A stretch of 64,000 bases of DNA, taken from [Pantoea] beijingensis (GTDB taxonomy: Bacteria > Pseudomonadota > Gammaproteobacteria > Enterobacterales > Enterobacteriaceae). Below are positions 21,045 to 31,963 of this stretch, piece by piece. The stretch's first letter is position 1. Every line of letters starts with the position of its first letter. The notes below the pieces were generated by a model that had not been told where the DNA came from, made no database searches, and worked only from the letters and a program-made list of their open reading frames with translations. The DNA is taken from NCBI RefSeq assembly GCF_022647505.1, contig NZ_CP071409.1, positions 1,116,001-1,180,000 on the forward strand, in the 5' to 3' direction. The position numbers and the translations under genes are program-made.

Positions 21045-22226
21045 ATGGAATTACGTAAATACCTGCTGCCCGGGCTGATTTCAGTCACGTTACTCAGCGG
21101 TTGTTCGCTGTTCAGCGGCGAAGAAGATGTAGTGCAAATGGCCCCGTTGCCTAAAGTTGAAAATCAATTTACGCCGGAAAAAGTGTGGAGCACTTCTGTC
21201 GGTGATGGTATCGGTGATTACTACTCCAACTTGCACCCTGCATGGCAGGACAGCACGGTGTTTGCTGCCGATCGCTTTGGCCTCGTTAAGGCGCTGGATG
21301 CTGCCGACGGCAAAGAGAAGTGGAAAGTCGATTTGTCTGAAAAAACCGGCTTCCTCTCCAGCAACCGTCCTGCACTGCTCTCCGGCGGCGTGACCGCGGC
21401 GGGTGAACATATCTACATCGGCAGCGAGCGTGCGCAGGTTTATGCACTAAATAGCGCTGATGGTACGATTGCCTGGCAAACCAAAGTCGCAGGCGAAGCG
21501 TTGTCGCGTCCGGTGGTCAGTGACGGATTAGTCCTGATTCATACCAGCAACGGTATGTTGCAGGGGTTAGATCAGAGCAGTGGTACGATAAAATGGTCGG
21601 TTAACCTTGATATGCCAGCACTTTCGCTGCGTGGTGAATCCGCACCTACTGCTGCATTTGGTGCCGCAATTGTTGGGGGAGACAATGGCCGCGTTAGTGC
21701 GGTGATGCTTAATCAGGGGCAGTTGATTTGGCAACAGCGTATTTCCCAGCCAAGTGGCGCGACGGAAATCGATCGCCTGAGCGATGTTGATACCACGCCG
21801 GTTGTGGTCAACGGCGTAGTATACGCGCTGGCATATAACGGTGATTTAACCGCGTTGGATCTTCGTTCCGGTCAGGTGCAGTGGAAACGTGAAATTGGCT
21901 CGGTCCGTGATTTAATCGTGGATGCAGGGCGTATCTATTTGGTCGATCAGAACGATCGCGTGATCGCGCTTAACGTTGATGGCGGGGTTTCTGTCTGGCG
22001 TCAAAGCGATCTGCTGCATCGTAACCTGACTTCGCCTGTGCTGTATAACGGCTACCTGGTGGTTGGTGATAGCGAAGGTTATTTACACTGGATCAATACC
22101 AGCGATGGTCGTTTTGTGGCACAGCAAAAAGTAGACAGCTCGGGTTTTCAAACGGAACCGGTGGTTGCCAGCGATAAGCTACTTATTCAGGCAAAAAACG
22201 GTAAGGTGTACGCCTTTACGCGCTAA
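21045..22226 (+). CDS. bamB: Outer-membrane assembly lipoprotein BamB
   Basis: 393 residues with a lipobox (LLSGC, Cys about residue 20) and an eight-bladed PQQ-type beta-propeller; repeats such as VKALDAADGKEKWKVDL and LTALDLRSGQVQWKREIG are easy to see. BamB scaffolds BamA in the outer-membrane protein assembly complex. Confidence 0.96.
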   Translation: MELRKYLLPGLISVTLLSGCSLFSGEEDVVQMAPLPKVENQFTPEKVWSTSVGDGIGDYYSNLHPAWQDSTVFAADRFGLVKALDAADGKEKWKVDLSEKTGFLSSNRPALLSGGVTAAGEHIYIGSERAQVYALNSADGTIAWQTKVAGEALSRPVVSDGLVLIHTSNGMLQGLDQSSGTIKWSVNLDMPALSLRGESAPTAAFGAAIVGGDNGRVSAVMLNQGQLIWQQRISQPSGATEIDRLSDVDTTPVVVNGVVYALAYNGDLTALDLRSGQVQWKREIGSVRDLIVDAGRIYLVDQNDRVIALNVDGGVSVWRQSDLLHRNLTSPVLYNGYLVVGDSEGYLHWINTSDGRFVAQQKVDSSGFQTEPVVASDKLLIQAKNGKVYAFTR

Positions 22227-22399
22227 TATTTTAGTTTGGGTATACGCAAGATCATTCAGGCTATGTTGTGATGTAAATTGAAAACGATGTAGCTCGAAGT
22301 GTGATGTAGTGGTATGCCTGTTATAGCGGCTCCTGACGATCGGGGGCCGTTTCGTTTTTTAGTGGGCGTGTTATCCTTAACGCCTTCAGCCTGAACAAA

Positions 22400-22528
22400 A
22401 CGTATAAATCGTATACCTCCACGACTATCGGGCAGCAGCCAGCGCAGGCATCCCCCGCTTACGCAAGTAAGTGACCAGGGTGACAAAGCGCAGCCAATAA
22501 TCCTGCAGCTTGAAGTATGACGGGTATA
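22400..22528 (-). repeat. Dispersed repeat, copy 2 (bamB-der gap, inverted)
   Basis: Read on the reverse strand it starts TATACCCGTCATACTTCAAG and continues CTGCAGGATTATTGGCTGCG, matching the first part of the copies at 18845 and 63853. The far end is not clear and the left boundary is approximate. The 343-bp bamB-der gap contains no gene. Confidence 0.6.
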
Positions 22529-22569
22529 ATGACGTCAGGCGTTTAATTTCTTAGTCATGAGGCTTCAAT

Positions 22570-24066
22570 ATGGTACCTGTGGTCGCGCTGGTAGGGCGTC
22601 CCAATGTGGGAAAATCCACCTTATTTAACCGTTTAACGCGTACACGAGATGCGCTGGTGGCGGACTTTCCTGGGCTGACACGCGATCGCAAGTACGGTCG
22701 TGCCGAAGTAGAAGGGCGCGAATTTATTGCTATTGATACCGGCGGTATTGATGGTAACGAAGAGGGCGTTGAAACGCGTATGGCCGAACAGTCTCTGCTA
22801 GCGATTGAAGAAGCCGACGTGGTGTTGTTTATGGTGGATGCTCGCGCGGGCCTGATGCCGGCCGATCAGGCGATTGCCAGGCATTTGCGCTCGCGTCAAA
22901 AACCCACCTTTCTTGTCGCTAATAAGACCGATGGCCTGGATGCTGACTCTGCAGTAGGTGATTTTTACTCGTTAGGGCTGGGTGACATCTATCCGATTGC
23001 CGCTTCACACGGGCGCGGAGTAACCAGCCTGCTGGAAACTGCGCTTCTGCCGTGGATGCAGGTTGTTGATCCTCAGGAAGTGAGCGAAGAAGACGAAAAC
23101 GAAGCCTACTGGGCGGCGTTAGCCGCCAAAGAGCGTGGCGAAGATCCGGAAGCAAAAGTTGAGGAAGAGGATGATTTTAACCCTCTTGATCTGCCCATCA
23201 AGCTGGCGATCGTTGGCAGGCCCAACGTTGGTAAATCCACGCTGACCAACCGTATCCTGGGTGAGGATCGGGTGGTGGTGTTTGATATGCCCGGTACCAC
23301 GCGTGACAGTATCTATATTCCGATGGAACGTGACGAGCGCGAATATATTCTCATTGATACTGCGGGTGTGCGTAAGCGCGGTAAAATCACCGATACGGTT
23401 GAGAAATTTTCGGTGATCAAAACGCTGCAGGCGATCGAAGATGCTAACGTCGTGATGCTGGTAATTGATGCCCGTGAAGGGATCTCTGATCAGGATCTAT
23501 CGCTGCTCGGCTTTATTCTCAATAGCGGGCGCTCACTCGTGATTGTTGTCAACAAGTGGGACGGCATGACGCAGGAGGCCCGTGATGAAGTCAAAGAGAT
23601 GCTTGATTTCCGTCTCGGTTTTATCGACTTCGCACGTATCCACTTTATCTCCGCCCTGCACGGTAGCGGCGTAGGTAATTTGTTTGAGTCCGTAACCGAG
23701 GCCTACGACTGCTCTACACGTCGCGTGAACACCTCAATGCTGACCCGGATTATGACCATGGCGGAAGAGGATCATCAGCCACCATTGGTTCGAGGCCGCC
23801 GCGTGAAGCTGAAATACGCGCATGCTGGCGGGTATAATCCGCCGATTGTGGTGATCCACGGTAACCAGGTGAAAGATCTACCGGACTCCTACAAGCGCTA
23901 TTTGATGAACTATTTCCGCCGTTCACTGAACGTGATGGGCACACCCATTCGTATTCAGTTCAAAGAGGGTGAGAACCCGTTTGCCGGAAAGCGTAACTTG
24001 TTGACGCCAAATCAGCAGCGTAAACGTAAGCGTTTGATGTCACATTTGAAAAAAAATAAGCGTTAA
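22570..24066 (+). CDS. der: Ribosome-associated GTPase Der (EngA)
   Basis: 498 residues with two tandem Era-like G domains, each with GRPNVGKST (residues about 8 and 216), DTGGI/DTAGV and NKTD/NKWD motifs, an acidic linker between them and a C-terminal KH-like domain ending in a basic tail ([15 protein letters not shown]). Der is needed for 50S subunit maturation. Confidence 0.97.
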   Translation: MVPVVALVGRPNVGKSTLFNRLTRTRDALVADFPGLTRDRKYGRAEVEGREFIAIDTGGIDGNEEGVETRMAEQSLLAIEEADVVLFMVDARAGLMPADQAIARHLRSRQKPTFLVANKTDGLDADSAVGDFYSLGLGDIYPIAASHGRGVTSLLETALLPWMQVVDPQEVSEEDENEAYWAALAAKERGEDPEAKVEEEDDFNPLDLPIKLAIVGRPNVGKSTLTNRILGEDRVVVFDMPGTTRDSIYIPMERDEREYILIDTAGVRKRGKITDTVEKFSVIKTLQAIEDANVVMLVIDAREGISDQDLSLLGFILNSGRSLVIVVNKWDGMTQEARDEVKEMLDFRLGFIDFARIHFISALHGSGVGNLFESVTEAYDCSTRRVNTSMLTRIMTMAEEDHQPPLVRGRRVKLKYAHAGGYNPPIVVIHGNQVKDLPDSYKRYLMNYFRRSLNVMGTPIRIQFKEGENPFAGKRNLLTPNQQRKRKRLMSHLKKNKR

Positions 24067-24072
24067 CTCGCA

Positions 24073-24093
24073 CAGGGCCGCTATGCGGCCCTG
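24073..24093. terminator. Hairpin after der
   Basis: CAGGGCCG pairs with CGGCCCTG around CTATG. It lies between convergent der and the emfourin-like gene. The T tract is poor. Confidence 0.55.
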
Positions 24094-24137
24094 CCAGGAT
24101 ATAGCGCATGGATAAGCTGGATATCCGAATAGTGTCA

Positions 24138-24470
24138 CTATTCACCTCTTTGCCACAGCGCTTTCAGTTCCGGCGAAGCCCGGTTCTCCGGAATCAGTAG
24201 CACGATATCGCCCGTTTGATGAGTGGTTGCGTAGCTAATCTGAATACGGTAATAGAAACAATCGCCGTGTCCTGCCTGGCTCTGTGCTCCAGGGGCTTCC
24301 CCGAAGGGGAAAGCCTGTCTGAGAATGTCGCAAACGCGCTCCTTTTGTGGGGCTGGTAGCTGAGAGAGCGTAATGCGCCGCGCGCCAGACAGCTTAGGGA
24401 TATACGCAAAACCGCCTTCTCGCGCCAGATCGATGACGGCATCATCGGTTAGTCTGGGAAGTGATTTCAT
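24138..24470 (-). CDS. Emfourin-type inhibitor of the adjacent M4 metallopeptidase
   Basis: 110 residues without signal peptide, opening MKSLPRLTDDAVIDLAREGGFAYIPKLSG. Serratia protealysin is encoded in an operon with a small intracellular inhibitor, emfourin, of the same size and start; order and a 4-bp overlap with the protease gene here fit that pair. Likely role: keep the M4 enzyme inactive until release. The assignment is by resemblance and context. Confidence 0.75.
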   Translation of the reverse strand: MKSLPRLTDDAVIDLAREGGFAYIPKLSGARRITLSQLPAPQKERVCDILRQAFPFGEAPGAQSQAGHGDCFYYRIQISYATTHQTGDIVLLIPENRASPELKALWQRGE

Positions 24471-25483
24471 GATAAAACGCCAACTTGAATCCAGGCATCT
24501 TCAATGGCCTGTGCGACGGATTTATTAAAGCGTTTTTGTCCGTGCTGTAACGTCAATTGGGCGAAAGTCGTAAAATCGGCATCCTGTGGTAGCCTGTCGT
24601 CGCAGACGGTATCGTACCAGGCATGTCCCGCCAGTTCCCATGCGTAGCCACCCAACGCTTTTGCAGCAAGGTAAAACGCGCGATTAGGGATGCCTGAATT
24701 CAGATGAACACCGCCGTTATCATCGCGAGTATGGATATAGTCGTGCATATGTGCGGGCTGGGGATCTTTACCCAGCATTGGATCGTCATAAGCTGTACCC
24801 GGCTCTGACATTGACCGCAGTCCTCGCCCTCGAATTTTATCAGTCAGTAAACCTTCACCGATCAGCCAGTCAGCACGATCGGCAGTTTGTTTGAGATTGA
24901 ATTGCTTTACCAGCGATCCAAAAACGTCTGACAGAGATTCGTTTAGCGCACCTGCTTGTTCAAAATAGATCAGTCCGGCTTCTGTCTCGGAAATTCCATG
25001 TGCCAGCTCATGGGCCACGACGTCAATTGCGATAGTAAAACGATTAAAAATTTCACCGTCGCCATCACCAAACACCATTTGCTGACCATTCCAGAAGGCG
25101 TTCTGATACTCTTTGCCATAATGTACGGTGCCCATCAGTGTCTGGCCTTGGTTATTCAGTGAGTTACGCTGATATACCTGCCAGAAAAAATCGTAAGTGG
25201 CACCGAGGTACTCCCAGGCTTCGTCTGCGGCAATGTCATTATTACTCGATTGGCCCTCGCTGCGGATAAGATTACCCGGCAGGGTTTGCGTTTGCTGCGT
25301 ATCGTAAATTTCTCGCTGAACGTGGCCACCTGCGGTAGCCTGGGAGGGGACATTTTTCTGCCAGTTTTCTGCCATCAGGGTCTGGACATGCGTTAGCGTT
25401 TGACGCGCACAGGCCTTTTGCTGTTCGCTGCCGTTATCAATAATTTTACGCAGAATGTAAGGTGGGATAACACCGTAATACAT
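24467..25483 (-). CDS. Protealysin-like M4 (thermolysin-family) metallopeptidase
   Basis: 338 residues. It has the zinc motif HELAH (in VAHELAHGISE), the third zinc ligand in GALNESLSDVFG and the catalytic-domain segment HLNSGIPNRAFY. There is no signal peptide; instead a short propeptide starts MYYGVIPPYILRKII, with the PPYIL motif typical of protealysin-type precursors. Related enzymes cleave actin and OmpX-like substrates and are linked to invasion in Serratia. It overlaps the inhibitor gene by 4 bp and is an insertion relative to the E. coli der-xseA order. Confidence 0.88.
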   Translation of the reverse strand: MYYGVIPPYILRKIIDNGSEQQKACARQTLTHVQTLMAENWQKNVPSQATAGGHVQREIYDTQQTQTLPGNLIRSEGQSSNNDIAADEAWEYLGATYDFFWQVYQRNSLNNQGQTLMGTVHYGKEYQNAFWNGQQMVFGDGDGEIFNRFTIAIDVVAHELAHGISETEAGLIYFEQAGALNESLSDVFGSLVKQFNLKQTADRADWLIGEGLLTDKIRGRGLRSMSEPGTAYDDPMLGKDPQPAHMHDYIHTRDDNGGVHLNSGIPNRAFYLAAKALGGYAWELAGHAWYDTVCDDRLPQDADFTTFAQLTLQHGQKRFNKSVAQAIEDAWIQVGVLS

Positions 25484-25600
25484 CTCATGCTCCCTGATCT
25501 TTTTAGGGGATATCGAGAAAGTATAGTTTGTCTGGCGTACTTGCGTGACGGGAGCATAAAATTGGAGGGCCGCACATTGTGTACGGCGCTGAAGGGGCGG

Positions 25601-26962
25601 TTATTTTACGCCTTTTTTGGCGGGGGTAATCGCTGTGACCTGGCTTTCAACCCAGCCATCATCCAGCCGCGTTCTTAGTGCATCGCCGGTATGCAACTGA
25701 CGGGTTTTTTTCACCACCTTGCCATCTGCCGATGTCGTCACGCTAAAACCTCGTGCCAGCGTTGCCAGCGGGCTCACGCCTTCCAACTGTGCCGCGAGCG
25801 TTGAGAAACGTTGCTTATTGCCGTTGAGCCCTGTCTGCATCGCCTGCTGCAGACGATAATGCCACTGCTGTAATTGCTGTTGTGCGCGATAAATACGGCC
25901 TTGGGGGTGTTGTGCTCTCAGGCGCTGCTCAATGCGTTCCTGCTGGCGTGACGCCCGGCGAAGGTGAATCTGCACCGTATCGTTTAAACGCTGCTGTAGC
26001 TTGAACAGGGACGTCTGCTGACGTGCCAGACGTAACTGTGGGTGTTGTTGCTGTAAACGATGGTGCAGACGTGTGTAGTAGCGCTGTTGCCGGGCCAGAT
26101 AGTAATCCATCGCCATTTCCAATCGCTGTTGCTGCGATTGCAACTGCCGTAGCAGTTCGGTTTGATTACGGCTCACCAGCTCTGCGGCTGCAGAAGGTGT
26201 TGGTGCACGCAGGTCAGCGACAAAATCCGCGATGGTGACGTCAGTTTCATGTCCGACCGCGCTAACGATAGGAATATGACTGGCGAAAATTGCTCGGGCG
26301 ACCCGCTCATCATTAAAACTCCACAGGTCTTCCAGCGAACCCCCACCCCGGCCAAGAATCAGCACGTCGCACTCCTGGCGCAGGTTTGCTCGCTCAATTG
26401 CCCGTACGATACTGTCTGGTGCATCCACGCCCTGAACTGGCGTGGGATAAATTACAACCGGCAGCGAGGGGTCCCGACGGTGCAATACGCGCAGTACATC
26501 GTGCAGGGCAGCACCGGTAGCGGAAGTGATCACGCCGAGCTGTTTTGCTGGATCGGGTAACGCTTTTTTATAACACGGGTCGAATAAGCCTTCTGCGCTA
26601 AGCCGCTGTTTCAATTGCTCAAATTGCTGCTGCAACAGGCCATCGCCTGCAGGCTGCATACTTTCAGCAATCAGCTGATAATCACCGCGAGGTTCATACA
26701 GTGTAATCGTGGCACGAACCAGAATTTGCTGGCCATTCTGCGGCCGGAAGCTGACATGGCGATTGCTGTTACGGAACATTGCACAGCGCACCTGCGCGCC
26801 ATCATCCTTCAGCGTAAAGTACCAATGTCCGGAAGAGGGCTGCGAAAAATTTGATATTTCAGCGCTGAGCCAGATCTGCCCCATCTCCCTTTCCAGCAGC
26901 TTACGTACCGTGGTATTGAGACGGCTGACGGTAAAAATATTTGCGGACGGCGGTAGTGGCAT
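25601..26962 (-). CDS. xseA: Exodeoxyribonuclease VII large subunit
   Basis: 453 residues. An N-terminal OB-fold ([19 protein letters not shown]) precedes the catalytic domain ([54 protein letters not shown]) and a long Gln/Arg-rich coiled-coil C-terminus. It degrades single-stranded DNA with XseB. It is divergent from guaB. Confidence 0.96.
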   Translation of the reverse strand: MPLPPSANIFTVSRLNTTVRKLLEREMGQIWLSAEISNFSQPSSGHWYFTLKDDGAQVRCAMFRNSNRHVSFRPQNGQQILVRATITLYEPRGDYQLIAESMQPAGDGLLQQQFEQLKQRLSAEGLFDPCYKKALPDPAKQLGVITSATGAALHDVLRVLHRRDPSLPVVIYPTPVQGVDAPDSIVRAIERANLRQECDVLILGRGGGSLEDLWSFNDERVARAIFASHIPIVSAVGHETDVTIADFVADLRAPTPSAAAELVSRNQTELLRQLQSQQQRLEMAMDYYLARQQRYYTRLHHRLQQQHPQLRLARQQTSLFKLQQRLNDTVQIHLRRASRQQERIEQRLRAQHPQGRIYRAQQQLQQWHYRLQQAMQTGLNGNKQRFSTLAAQLEGVSPLATLARGFSVTTSADGKVVKKTRQLHTGDALRTRLDDGWVESQVTAITPAKKGVK

Positions 26963-27056
26963 ATGTGATGAAGATCAAATTTCAAATCAGGAGGTTAATT
27001 CGTCGATACTACATGGCTGATACGGTGGATCAAGACTTTTTATTAAATAATGCTGG

Positions 27057-27082
27057 AGGCAATCGATTACGGCCTGTATAAT
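27057..27082 (+). promoter_or_regulatory. guaB promoter with PurR-like box
   Basis: GGCAATCGATTACGG resembles the PurR operator of the E. coli guaBA promoter, and TATAAT lies at 27077-27082, immediately downstream. The placement would allow purine repression of the guaBA operon. Confidence 0.65.
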
Positions 27083-27133
27083 GCCGCGGCAATATTTTAT
27101 CTGTTCTCATTCACCCCAGGTTGAGATATTGCC

Positions 27134-28600
27134 ATGCTACGAATTACTAAAGAAGCACTCACGTTTGATGATGTTTTACTCCTTCCCGCACACTCTACCG
27201 TTCTGCCTAATACGGCCGATCTCAGTACTCAGCTGACACAATCTATCCGGCTGAATATCCCTATGCTGTCTGCTGCCATGGATACCGTGACCGAAGCGGG
27301 ACTGGCGATTGCACTAGCTCAGGAAGGTGGACTTGGCTTTATCCACAAAAATATGTCAATCGAGCGCCAGGCAGAAGAAGTTCGCCGGGTGAAGAAACAT
27401 GAAAGTGGCGTCGTTACCGATCCACAAACCGTGCTACCGACAACGCCGCTGAGCGATGTGCAGGTGCTGACGAAACGTAATGGCTTTGCCGGTTATCCGG
27501 TGGTCAATGGCGATAACGAACTTGTTGGGATTATTACCGGTCGAGACGTGCGTTTCGTCACCGATATGAGCCTACCTGTTTCCGCCGTCATGACGCCAAA
27601 AGAGCGTTTAGTCACGGTGAAAGAGGGCGAATCCCGCGAAATCGTACTGCAGAAAATGCATGAAAAACGCGTTGAAAAAGCACTGGTGGTGGATGACAGT
27701 TTTCATCTGTTAGGCATGATCACCGTGAAAGATTTCCAGAAAGCAGAACGTAAACCTAACGCCTGTAAAGATGCTGAAGGGCGTCTTCGTGTGGGGGCTG
27801 CGGTTGGTGCGGGTGCGGGTAATGAAGAGCGGGTTGATGCGCTGGTGGCCGCAGGTGTTGATGTGCTGCTGATCGACTCTTCTCATGGGCACTCCGAAGG
27901 CGTATTACAGCGTATCCGTGAAACCCGTGCAAAATACCCTGACCTGCAAATTGTGGGCGGCAACGTTGCCACCGGTGCTGGCGCACTGGCGCTGGTTGAA
28001 GCTGGCGTGAGCGCCGTTAAAGTGGGAATTGGGCCGGGTTCAATTTGTACCACGCGTATTGTTACCGGTGTGGGTGTTCCGCAAATTACTGCGGTTTCTG
28101 ATGCGGTAGCCGCACTGGAAGGCACTGGCATCCCGGTTATTGCAGACGGAGGTATTCGCTTCTCTGGCGATATTGCTAAAGCGATCGCTGCAGGTGCGTC
28201 CTGCGTGATGGTCGGTTCCATGCTGGCAGGAACGGAAGAATCACCGGGTGAAATCGAACTCTACCAAGGGCGTTCTTTCAAATCTTATCGCGGCATGGGC
28301 TCACTGGGAGCGATGTCTAAAGGTTCATCCGATCGTTACTTCCAGACGGATAATGCAGCAGACAAATTAGTGCCGGAAGGCATTGAAGGCCGCGTAGCCT
28401 ATAAAGGCCATTTGAAAGAGATCGTCCATCAGCAGATGGGGGGACTGCGTTCCTGCATGGGGCTGACTGGCTGCGGTACTATCGATGACCTGCGTACTAA
28501 GGCAGAATTTGTTCGCATCAGTGGTGCTGGCATTCAGGAAAGTCACGTACATGATGTAACCATTACGAAAGAGTCTCCAAACTACCGTATGGGTTCCTGA
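27134..28600 (+). CDS. guaB: IMP dehydrogenase GuaB
   Basis: 488 residues. The catalytic loop [17 protein letters not shown] with its nucleophilic Cys, two CBS domains inserted at about residues 95-205, and the flap-region motif [15 protein letters not shown] are intact. It converts IMP to XMP, the first step to GMP, and is co-transcribed with guaA. Confidence 0.97.
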   Translation: MLRITKEALTFDDVLLLPAHSTVLPNTADLSTQLTQSIRLNIPMLSAAMDTVTEAGLAIALAQEGGLGFIHKNMSIERQAEEVRRVKKHESGVVTDPQTVLPTTPLSDVQVLTKRNGFAGYPVVNGDNELVGIITGRDVRFVTDMSLPVSAVMTPKERLVTVKEGESREIVLQKMHEKRVEKALVVDDSFHLLGMITVKDFQKAERKPNACKDAEGRLRVGAAVGAGAGNEERVDALVAAGVDVLLIDSSHGHSEGVLQRIRETRAKYPDLQIVGGNVATGAGALALVEAGVSAVKVGIGPGSICTTRIVTGVGVPQITAVSDAVAALEGTGIPVIADGGIRFSGDIAKAIAAGASCVMVGSMLAGTEESPGEIELYQGRSFKSYRGMGSLGAMSKGSSDRYFQTDNAADKLVPEGIEGRVAYKGHLKEIVHQQMGGLRSCMGLTGCGTIDDLRTKAEFVRISGAGIQESHVHDVTITKESPNYRMGS

Positions 28601-28686
28601 TTTCACTCGCCCGGCCTGCCTGAAGGATAACGTGCATGCCGGGTGATTTATATTTATCTGTTTTACTTGCCTCGGAATTAGCGTCC

Positions 28687-30264
28687 ATGACGGAAAATAT
28701 ACATAAACATCGCATCCTGATCCTCGACTTTGGGTCTCAGTATACGCAACTGGTGGCGCGCCGCGTCCGTGAGCTGGGCGTTTACTGTGAGCTGTGGGCA
28801 TGGGATGTGACCGAAGCCCAGATCCGCGCATTTAATCCCAGCGGCATCATCCTCTCCGGCGGTCCGGAAAGCACCACCGAACATAACAGTCCGCGTGCGC
28901 CTGAGTACGTCTTTGAAGCCGGTGTGCCGGTATTTGGCGTGTGCTATGGCATGCAGACGATGGCAATGCAACTGGGCGGCCATGTTGAAAGTTCTACCGA
29001 GCGTGAATTTGGTTATGCACAGGTCGAAGTTAAAATCGACAGCGCGCTGGTTCGCGGCATTGAAGACTCCCTGAGCGCAGCCGGTCAGCCGCTGCTGGAC
29101 GTGTGGATGAGCCACGGCGACAAAGTCACTGCAATCCCGTCTGACTTCGTGACTGTTGCCAGCACCGAGACTTGTCCGTTCGCCATTATGGCCAACGAAG
29201 ATAAACGTTTTTATGGCGTGCAGTTCCACCCGGAAGTGACCCACACGCGCCAGGGCCAACGCCTGCTGGAGCGTTTTGTTCTGGACATCTGCGGCTGCGA
29301 AGCGCTGTGGACGCCGGCAAAAATCATCGAAGACGCGATCCTGCGCATTCGCGAGCAGGTAGGCAACGACAAAGTTATCCTCGGTCTGTCCGGCGGTGTG
29401 GACTCCTCCGTCACCGCGATGCTGCTGCACCGCGCCATCGGCGATCGCCTGACCTGTGTCTTCGTGGACAACGGCTTGCTGCGTCTGAACGAAGCCGAAC
29501 AGGTTATGGAAATGTTCGGAGACCACTTTGGCCTGAACATTGTCCACGTCGAAGGCGAAAATCGTTTCCTGAACGCGCTGGCCGGTGAGAACGATCCTGA
29601 AGCCAAGCGTAAAATTATCGGCCGCGTCTTCGTTGAAGTGTTCGACGAAGAAGCACTGAAGCTGGAAGACGTTAAGTGGCTGGCACAAGGCACCATCTAT
29701 CCTGACGTTATCGAGTCTGCGGCTTCTGCCACCGGTAAAGCACATGTCATCAAATCTCACCACAACGTGGGCGGTTTACCGAAAGAGATGAAGATGGGCC
29801 TGGTTGAGCCGCTGCGTGAACTGTTTAAAGACGAAGTTCGTAAAATCGGCCTCGAGCTGGGCCTGCCATACAACATGCTGTACCGCCATCCGTTCCCGGG
29901 CCCGGGCCTTGGCGTTCGCGTGCTGGGCGAAGTGAAGAAAGAGTACTGCGACCTGCTGCGCCGCGCCGATGCTATCTTTATTGAAGAACTGCATAAAGCC
30001 GATCTTTACAACAAAGTGAGCCAGGCATTTACCGTGTTCCTGCCAGTGCGCTCCGTTGGCGTCATGGGCGATGGCCGTAAATACGACTGGGTTGTTTCCC
30101 TGCGTGCGGTAGAAACCATCGACTTTATGACCGCGCACTGGGCGCATCTGCCCTATGATTTCCTCGGTCGCGTGTCTAACCGCATTATCAACGAAATCAA
30201 CGGTATTTCCCGCGTGGTTTACGATATCTCCGGTAAGCCACCAGCAACGATTGAGTGGGAATGA
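28687..30264 (+). CDS. guaA: GMP synthase (glutamine-hydrolysing) GuaA
   Basis: 525 residues. The glutaminase domain has the GVCYGMQ nucleophile loop and QFHPEVTHT, the ATP-pyrophosphatase P-loop is [13 protein letters not shown], and the dimerisation domain ends [10 protein letters not shown]. The ATG at 28687 ([19 protein letters not shown]) is the family start; an upstream ATG at 28636 is unlikely. Its last four codons and stop form the left half of the island attachment site, so integration leaves the protein intact. Confidence 0.97.
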   Translation: MTENIHKHRILILDFGSQYTQLVARRVRELGVYCELWAWDVTEAQIRAFNPSGIILSGGPESTTEHNSPRAPEYVFEAGVPVFGVCYGMQTMAMQLGGHVESSTEREFGYAQVEVKIDSALVRGIEDSLSAAGQPLLDVWMSHGDKVTAIPSDFVTVASTETCPFAIMANEDKRFYGVQFHPEVTHTRQGQRLLERFVLDICGCEALWTPAKIIEDAILRIREQVGNDKVILGLSGGVDSSVTAMLLHRAIGDRLTCVFVDNGLLRLNEAEQVMEMFGDHFGLNIVHVEGENRFLNALAGENDPEAKRKIIGRVFVEVFDEEALKLEDVKWLAQGTIYPDVIESAASATGKAHVIKSHHNVGGLPKEMKMGLVEPLRELFKDEVRKIGLELGLPYNMLYRHPFPGPGLGVRVLGEVKKEYCDLLRRADAIFIEELHKADLYNKVSQAFTVFLPVRSVGVMGDGRKYDWVVSLRAVETIDFMTAHWAHLPYDFLGRVSNRIINEINGISRVVYDISGKPPATIEWE

Positions 30265-30278
30265 TTTCGCGTCTGGCA
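30250..30278 (+). repeat. attL of the guaA genomic island (29-bp direct repeat)
   Basis: The 29-bp sequence starting ATTGAGTGGGAATGA and ending TTCGCGTCTGGCA occurs here and again at 51050-51078 in the same orientation. It spans the last guaA codons and the stop. The integrase gene lies 294 bp inside. The guaA 3' end is a known integration site (GIsul2-type islands, from memory). Confidence 0.92.
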
Positions 30279-30311
30279 ACAGCCTGCACGTAAAAGCAGT
30301 AAAGTACCTCT

Positions 30312-30337
30312 AAGCCCGCGTAACTGCGGGCTTTTTT
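30312..30337 (+). terminator. Intrinsic terminator downstream of guaA, inside the island
   Basis: AAGCCCGC and GCGGGCTT pair around GTAACT and are followed by six T. Because it lies on the island side of attL, it is element-borne; a cut-off version of the same stem (AGAAGCCCGCG) follows attR. Confidence 0.75.
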
Positions 30338-30407
30338 GTTTTTGTGTCTGGCATTTTCTGGCAGCTGTTAGCAACGGGAAGCACGGTTTTTTCAATGGAA
30401 TTTTTGA

Positions 30408-30495
30408 TGGTACTCTCTGGTTTCGAATTCAGGTTTGAAAAAGTACCATGTGATAAATTTCGGTTGAGTTATGGTATTTATTTTTTATAACTCAA
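30408..30495 (+). promoter_or_regulatory. Inverted repeats upstream of the integrase gene
   Basis: Two inverted repeats stand in this AT-rich stretch: TGGTACT/AGTACCA (30408-30448) and TTGAGTTAT/ATAACTCAA (30464-30495). TGGTA-like words recur down to 30545. They could be integrase arm-type sites or the int operator. The 307-bp guaA-int gap has no gene. Confidence 0.45.
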
Positions 30496-30571
30496 TTAAA
30501 AACAGATAGTTAAATAACTTTTCTGAATTTTTTACAACATGGTATTTTTTGATAAAGGAAAACAATAAACC

Positions 30572-31762
30572 ATGTTAACTGACACCAGGTTGCGCCACCT
30601 TAAGCCGAAGGAAAAACTCTATAAAGTTAATGACCGCGATGGTCTGTATGTTGCGGTGACTCCGGCTGGAACGATCTCATTTCGCTACAACTATTCAATA
30701 AACGGAAGACAAGAGACCGTTACGTTTGGCCGCTATGGTGTTGGAGGGATTACGCTTGCAGAAGCGCGTGAACGGCTCAATGAAGCTAAAAAAATGGTTG
30801 CCGGTGGAAGATCGCCTGCGCGGGAAAAAGCCAGAGATAAAGCGCGTATCAAAGATGCGGAGACTTTTGGTGCATGGGCTGAGAAATGGTTACGCGGTTA
30901 TCAAATGGCTGAATCGACGCGTGATATGCGGCGTTCGGTATATCAAAGGGAGTTGAAGTCAAAATTTGCGCAGCAGAAATTGACCGAGATTACACATGAA
31001 GACTTACGAGCATTAACCGATAACATTGTCGAGAGAGGGGCACCGGCGACAGCTGTGCACGCCAGAGAGATTGTATTGCAAGTCTATCGTTGGGCTATTG
31101 AGCGCGGTCAGAAGGTGGATAATCCAGCTGATCTGGTACGGCCTGCAAGCATAGCGAAATTTGAGCCTCGTGACAGGGCATTGACGCCAGTTGAAATTGG
31201 TCTGATGTATCGGTACATGGAACGGGTAGGAACGACTCCATCAATCAGAGCAGCGGTTAAACTTTTGCTGTTAACGATGGTACGTAAAAGTGAGCTTACT
31301 AACGCAACCTGGAACGAGATCAATTTTAGTGAGGCATTATGGACGATACCAAAGGAGAGGATGAAACGACGTAATCCACATTTGGTTTTTCTTTCCAAAC
31401 AGGCAATGGATATTATGATTGCTCTCAAAACCTTTGCCGGTAGCTCTGATTTTATCCTTCCTTCGCGGTACGATTCCGATGCGCCAATGAGTAGCGCTAC
31501 TTTAAACCGGGTTTTGACACTGACGTATCGCCTGGTACAGAAAGAAGGGCAGTCATTGCCAAAGTTTGGTCCCCATGACTTACGGCGTACAGCTAGTACC
31601 TTGTTACATGAGGCTGGGTACAATACTGACTGGATTGAGAAGTGCCTTGCGCATGAACAGAAAGGGGTTCGAGCTGTTTATAACAAGGCCGAATATCGGG
31701 AGCAGAGGGAAGAGATGCTACAAGATTGGGCTAATATGATTGATGAATGGGTTAATAAGTGA
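30572..31762 (+). CDS. P4-type tyrosine recombinase / island integrase
   Basis: 396 residues. The N-terminal DUF4102 arm-binding domain (about 1-90: TDTRLRHLKPKEKLYKVNDRDGL) is followed by a core-binding SAM-like domain and a catalytic domain with R238 (TMVRKSEL), H335-R338 (HDLRR), H361 and the nucleophile Y370 (AVYNKAEY). All catalytic residues are present, so the protein should be active. It adjoins attL in the orientation usual for P4-like islands. A decayed copy of a similar integrase C-terminus lies at 48335-48409. Confidence 0.94.
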   Translation: MLTDTRLRHLKPKEKLYKVNDRDGLYVAVTPAGTISFRYNYSINGRQETVTFGRYGVGGITLAEARERLNEAKKMVAGGRSPAREKARDKARIKDAETFGAWAEKWLRGYQMAESTRDMRRSVYQRELKSKFAQQKLTEITHEDLRALTDNIVERGAPATAVHAREIVLQVYRWAIERGQKVDNPADLVRPASIAKFEPRDRALTPVEIGLMYRYMERVGTTPSIRAAVKLLLLTMVRKSELTNATWNEINFSEALWTIPKERMKRRNPHLVFLSKQAMDIMIALKTFAGSSDFILPSRYDSDAPMSSATLNRVLTLTYRLVQKEGQSLPKFGPHDLRRTASTLLHEAGYNTDWIEKCLAHEQKGVRAVYNKAEYREQREEMLQDWANMIDEWVNK

Positions 31763-31814
31763 ATAAAATCAATCGATTAAGTTTAATTCTTGCCTGTTGT
31801 GACATCAGAAGAAG

Positions 31815-31831
31815 ATTTTAGCCGCTAAAAT
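31815..31831. promoter_or_regulatory. Palindrome TTTTAGCCGCTAAAA, copy 1 (upstream of helicase operon)
   Basis: A 15-bp palindrome with central C, extended by A/T on both sides, about 130 bp before the 31964 gene. Identical cores occur at 38466-38482 and 39355-39369. The half-site TTTAGC is also that of the RP4 KorA operator, so an element-encoded KorA-like repressor is a reasonable guess; no korA gene is seen in the island. A TATAAT lies downstream at 31909-31914. Confidence 0.55.
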
Positions 31832-31963
31832 TTGGAGGGATATGTGGATCAAATCCAGCTACCGACATGATTCCGGCAAGTAATCTAGTACCTAACGAGC
31901 TGAATTGTTATAATTTTTAGATGCAACAGTGGATTAGATAGTAATCAATAAGGAGTTTATTTA

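Noticed and set aside
28678..29763. Long reverse frame of 361 codons over guaA
   Set aside because: It is a shadow of the biased codons of guaA; the forward protein is complete with all catalytic motifs.
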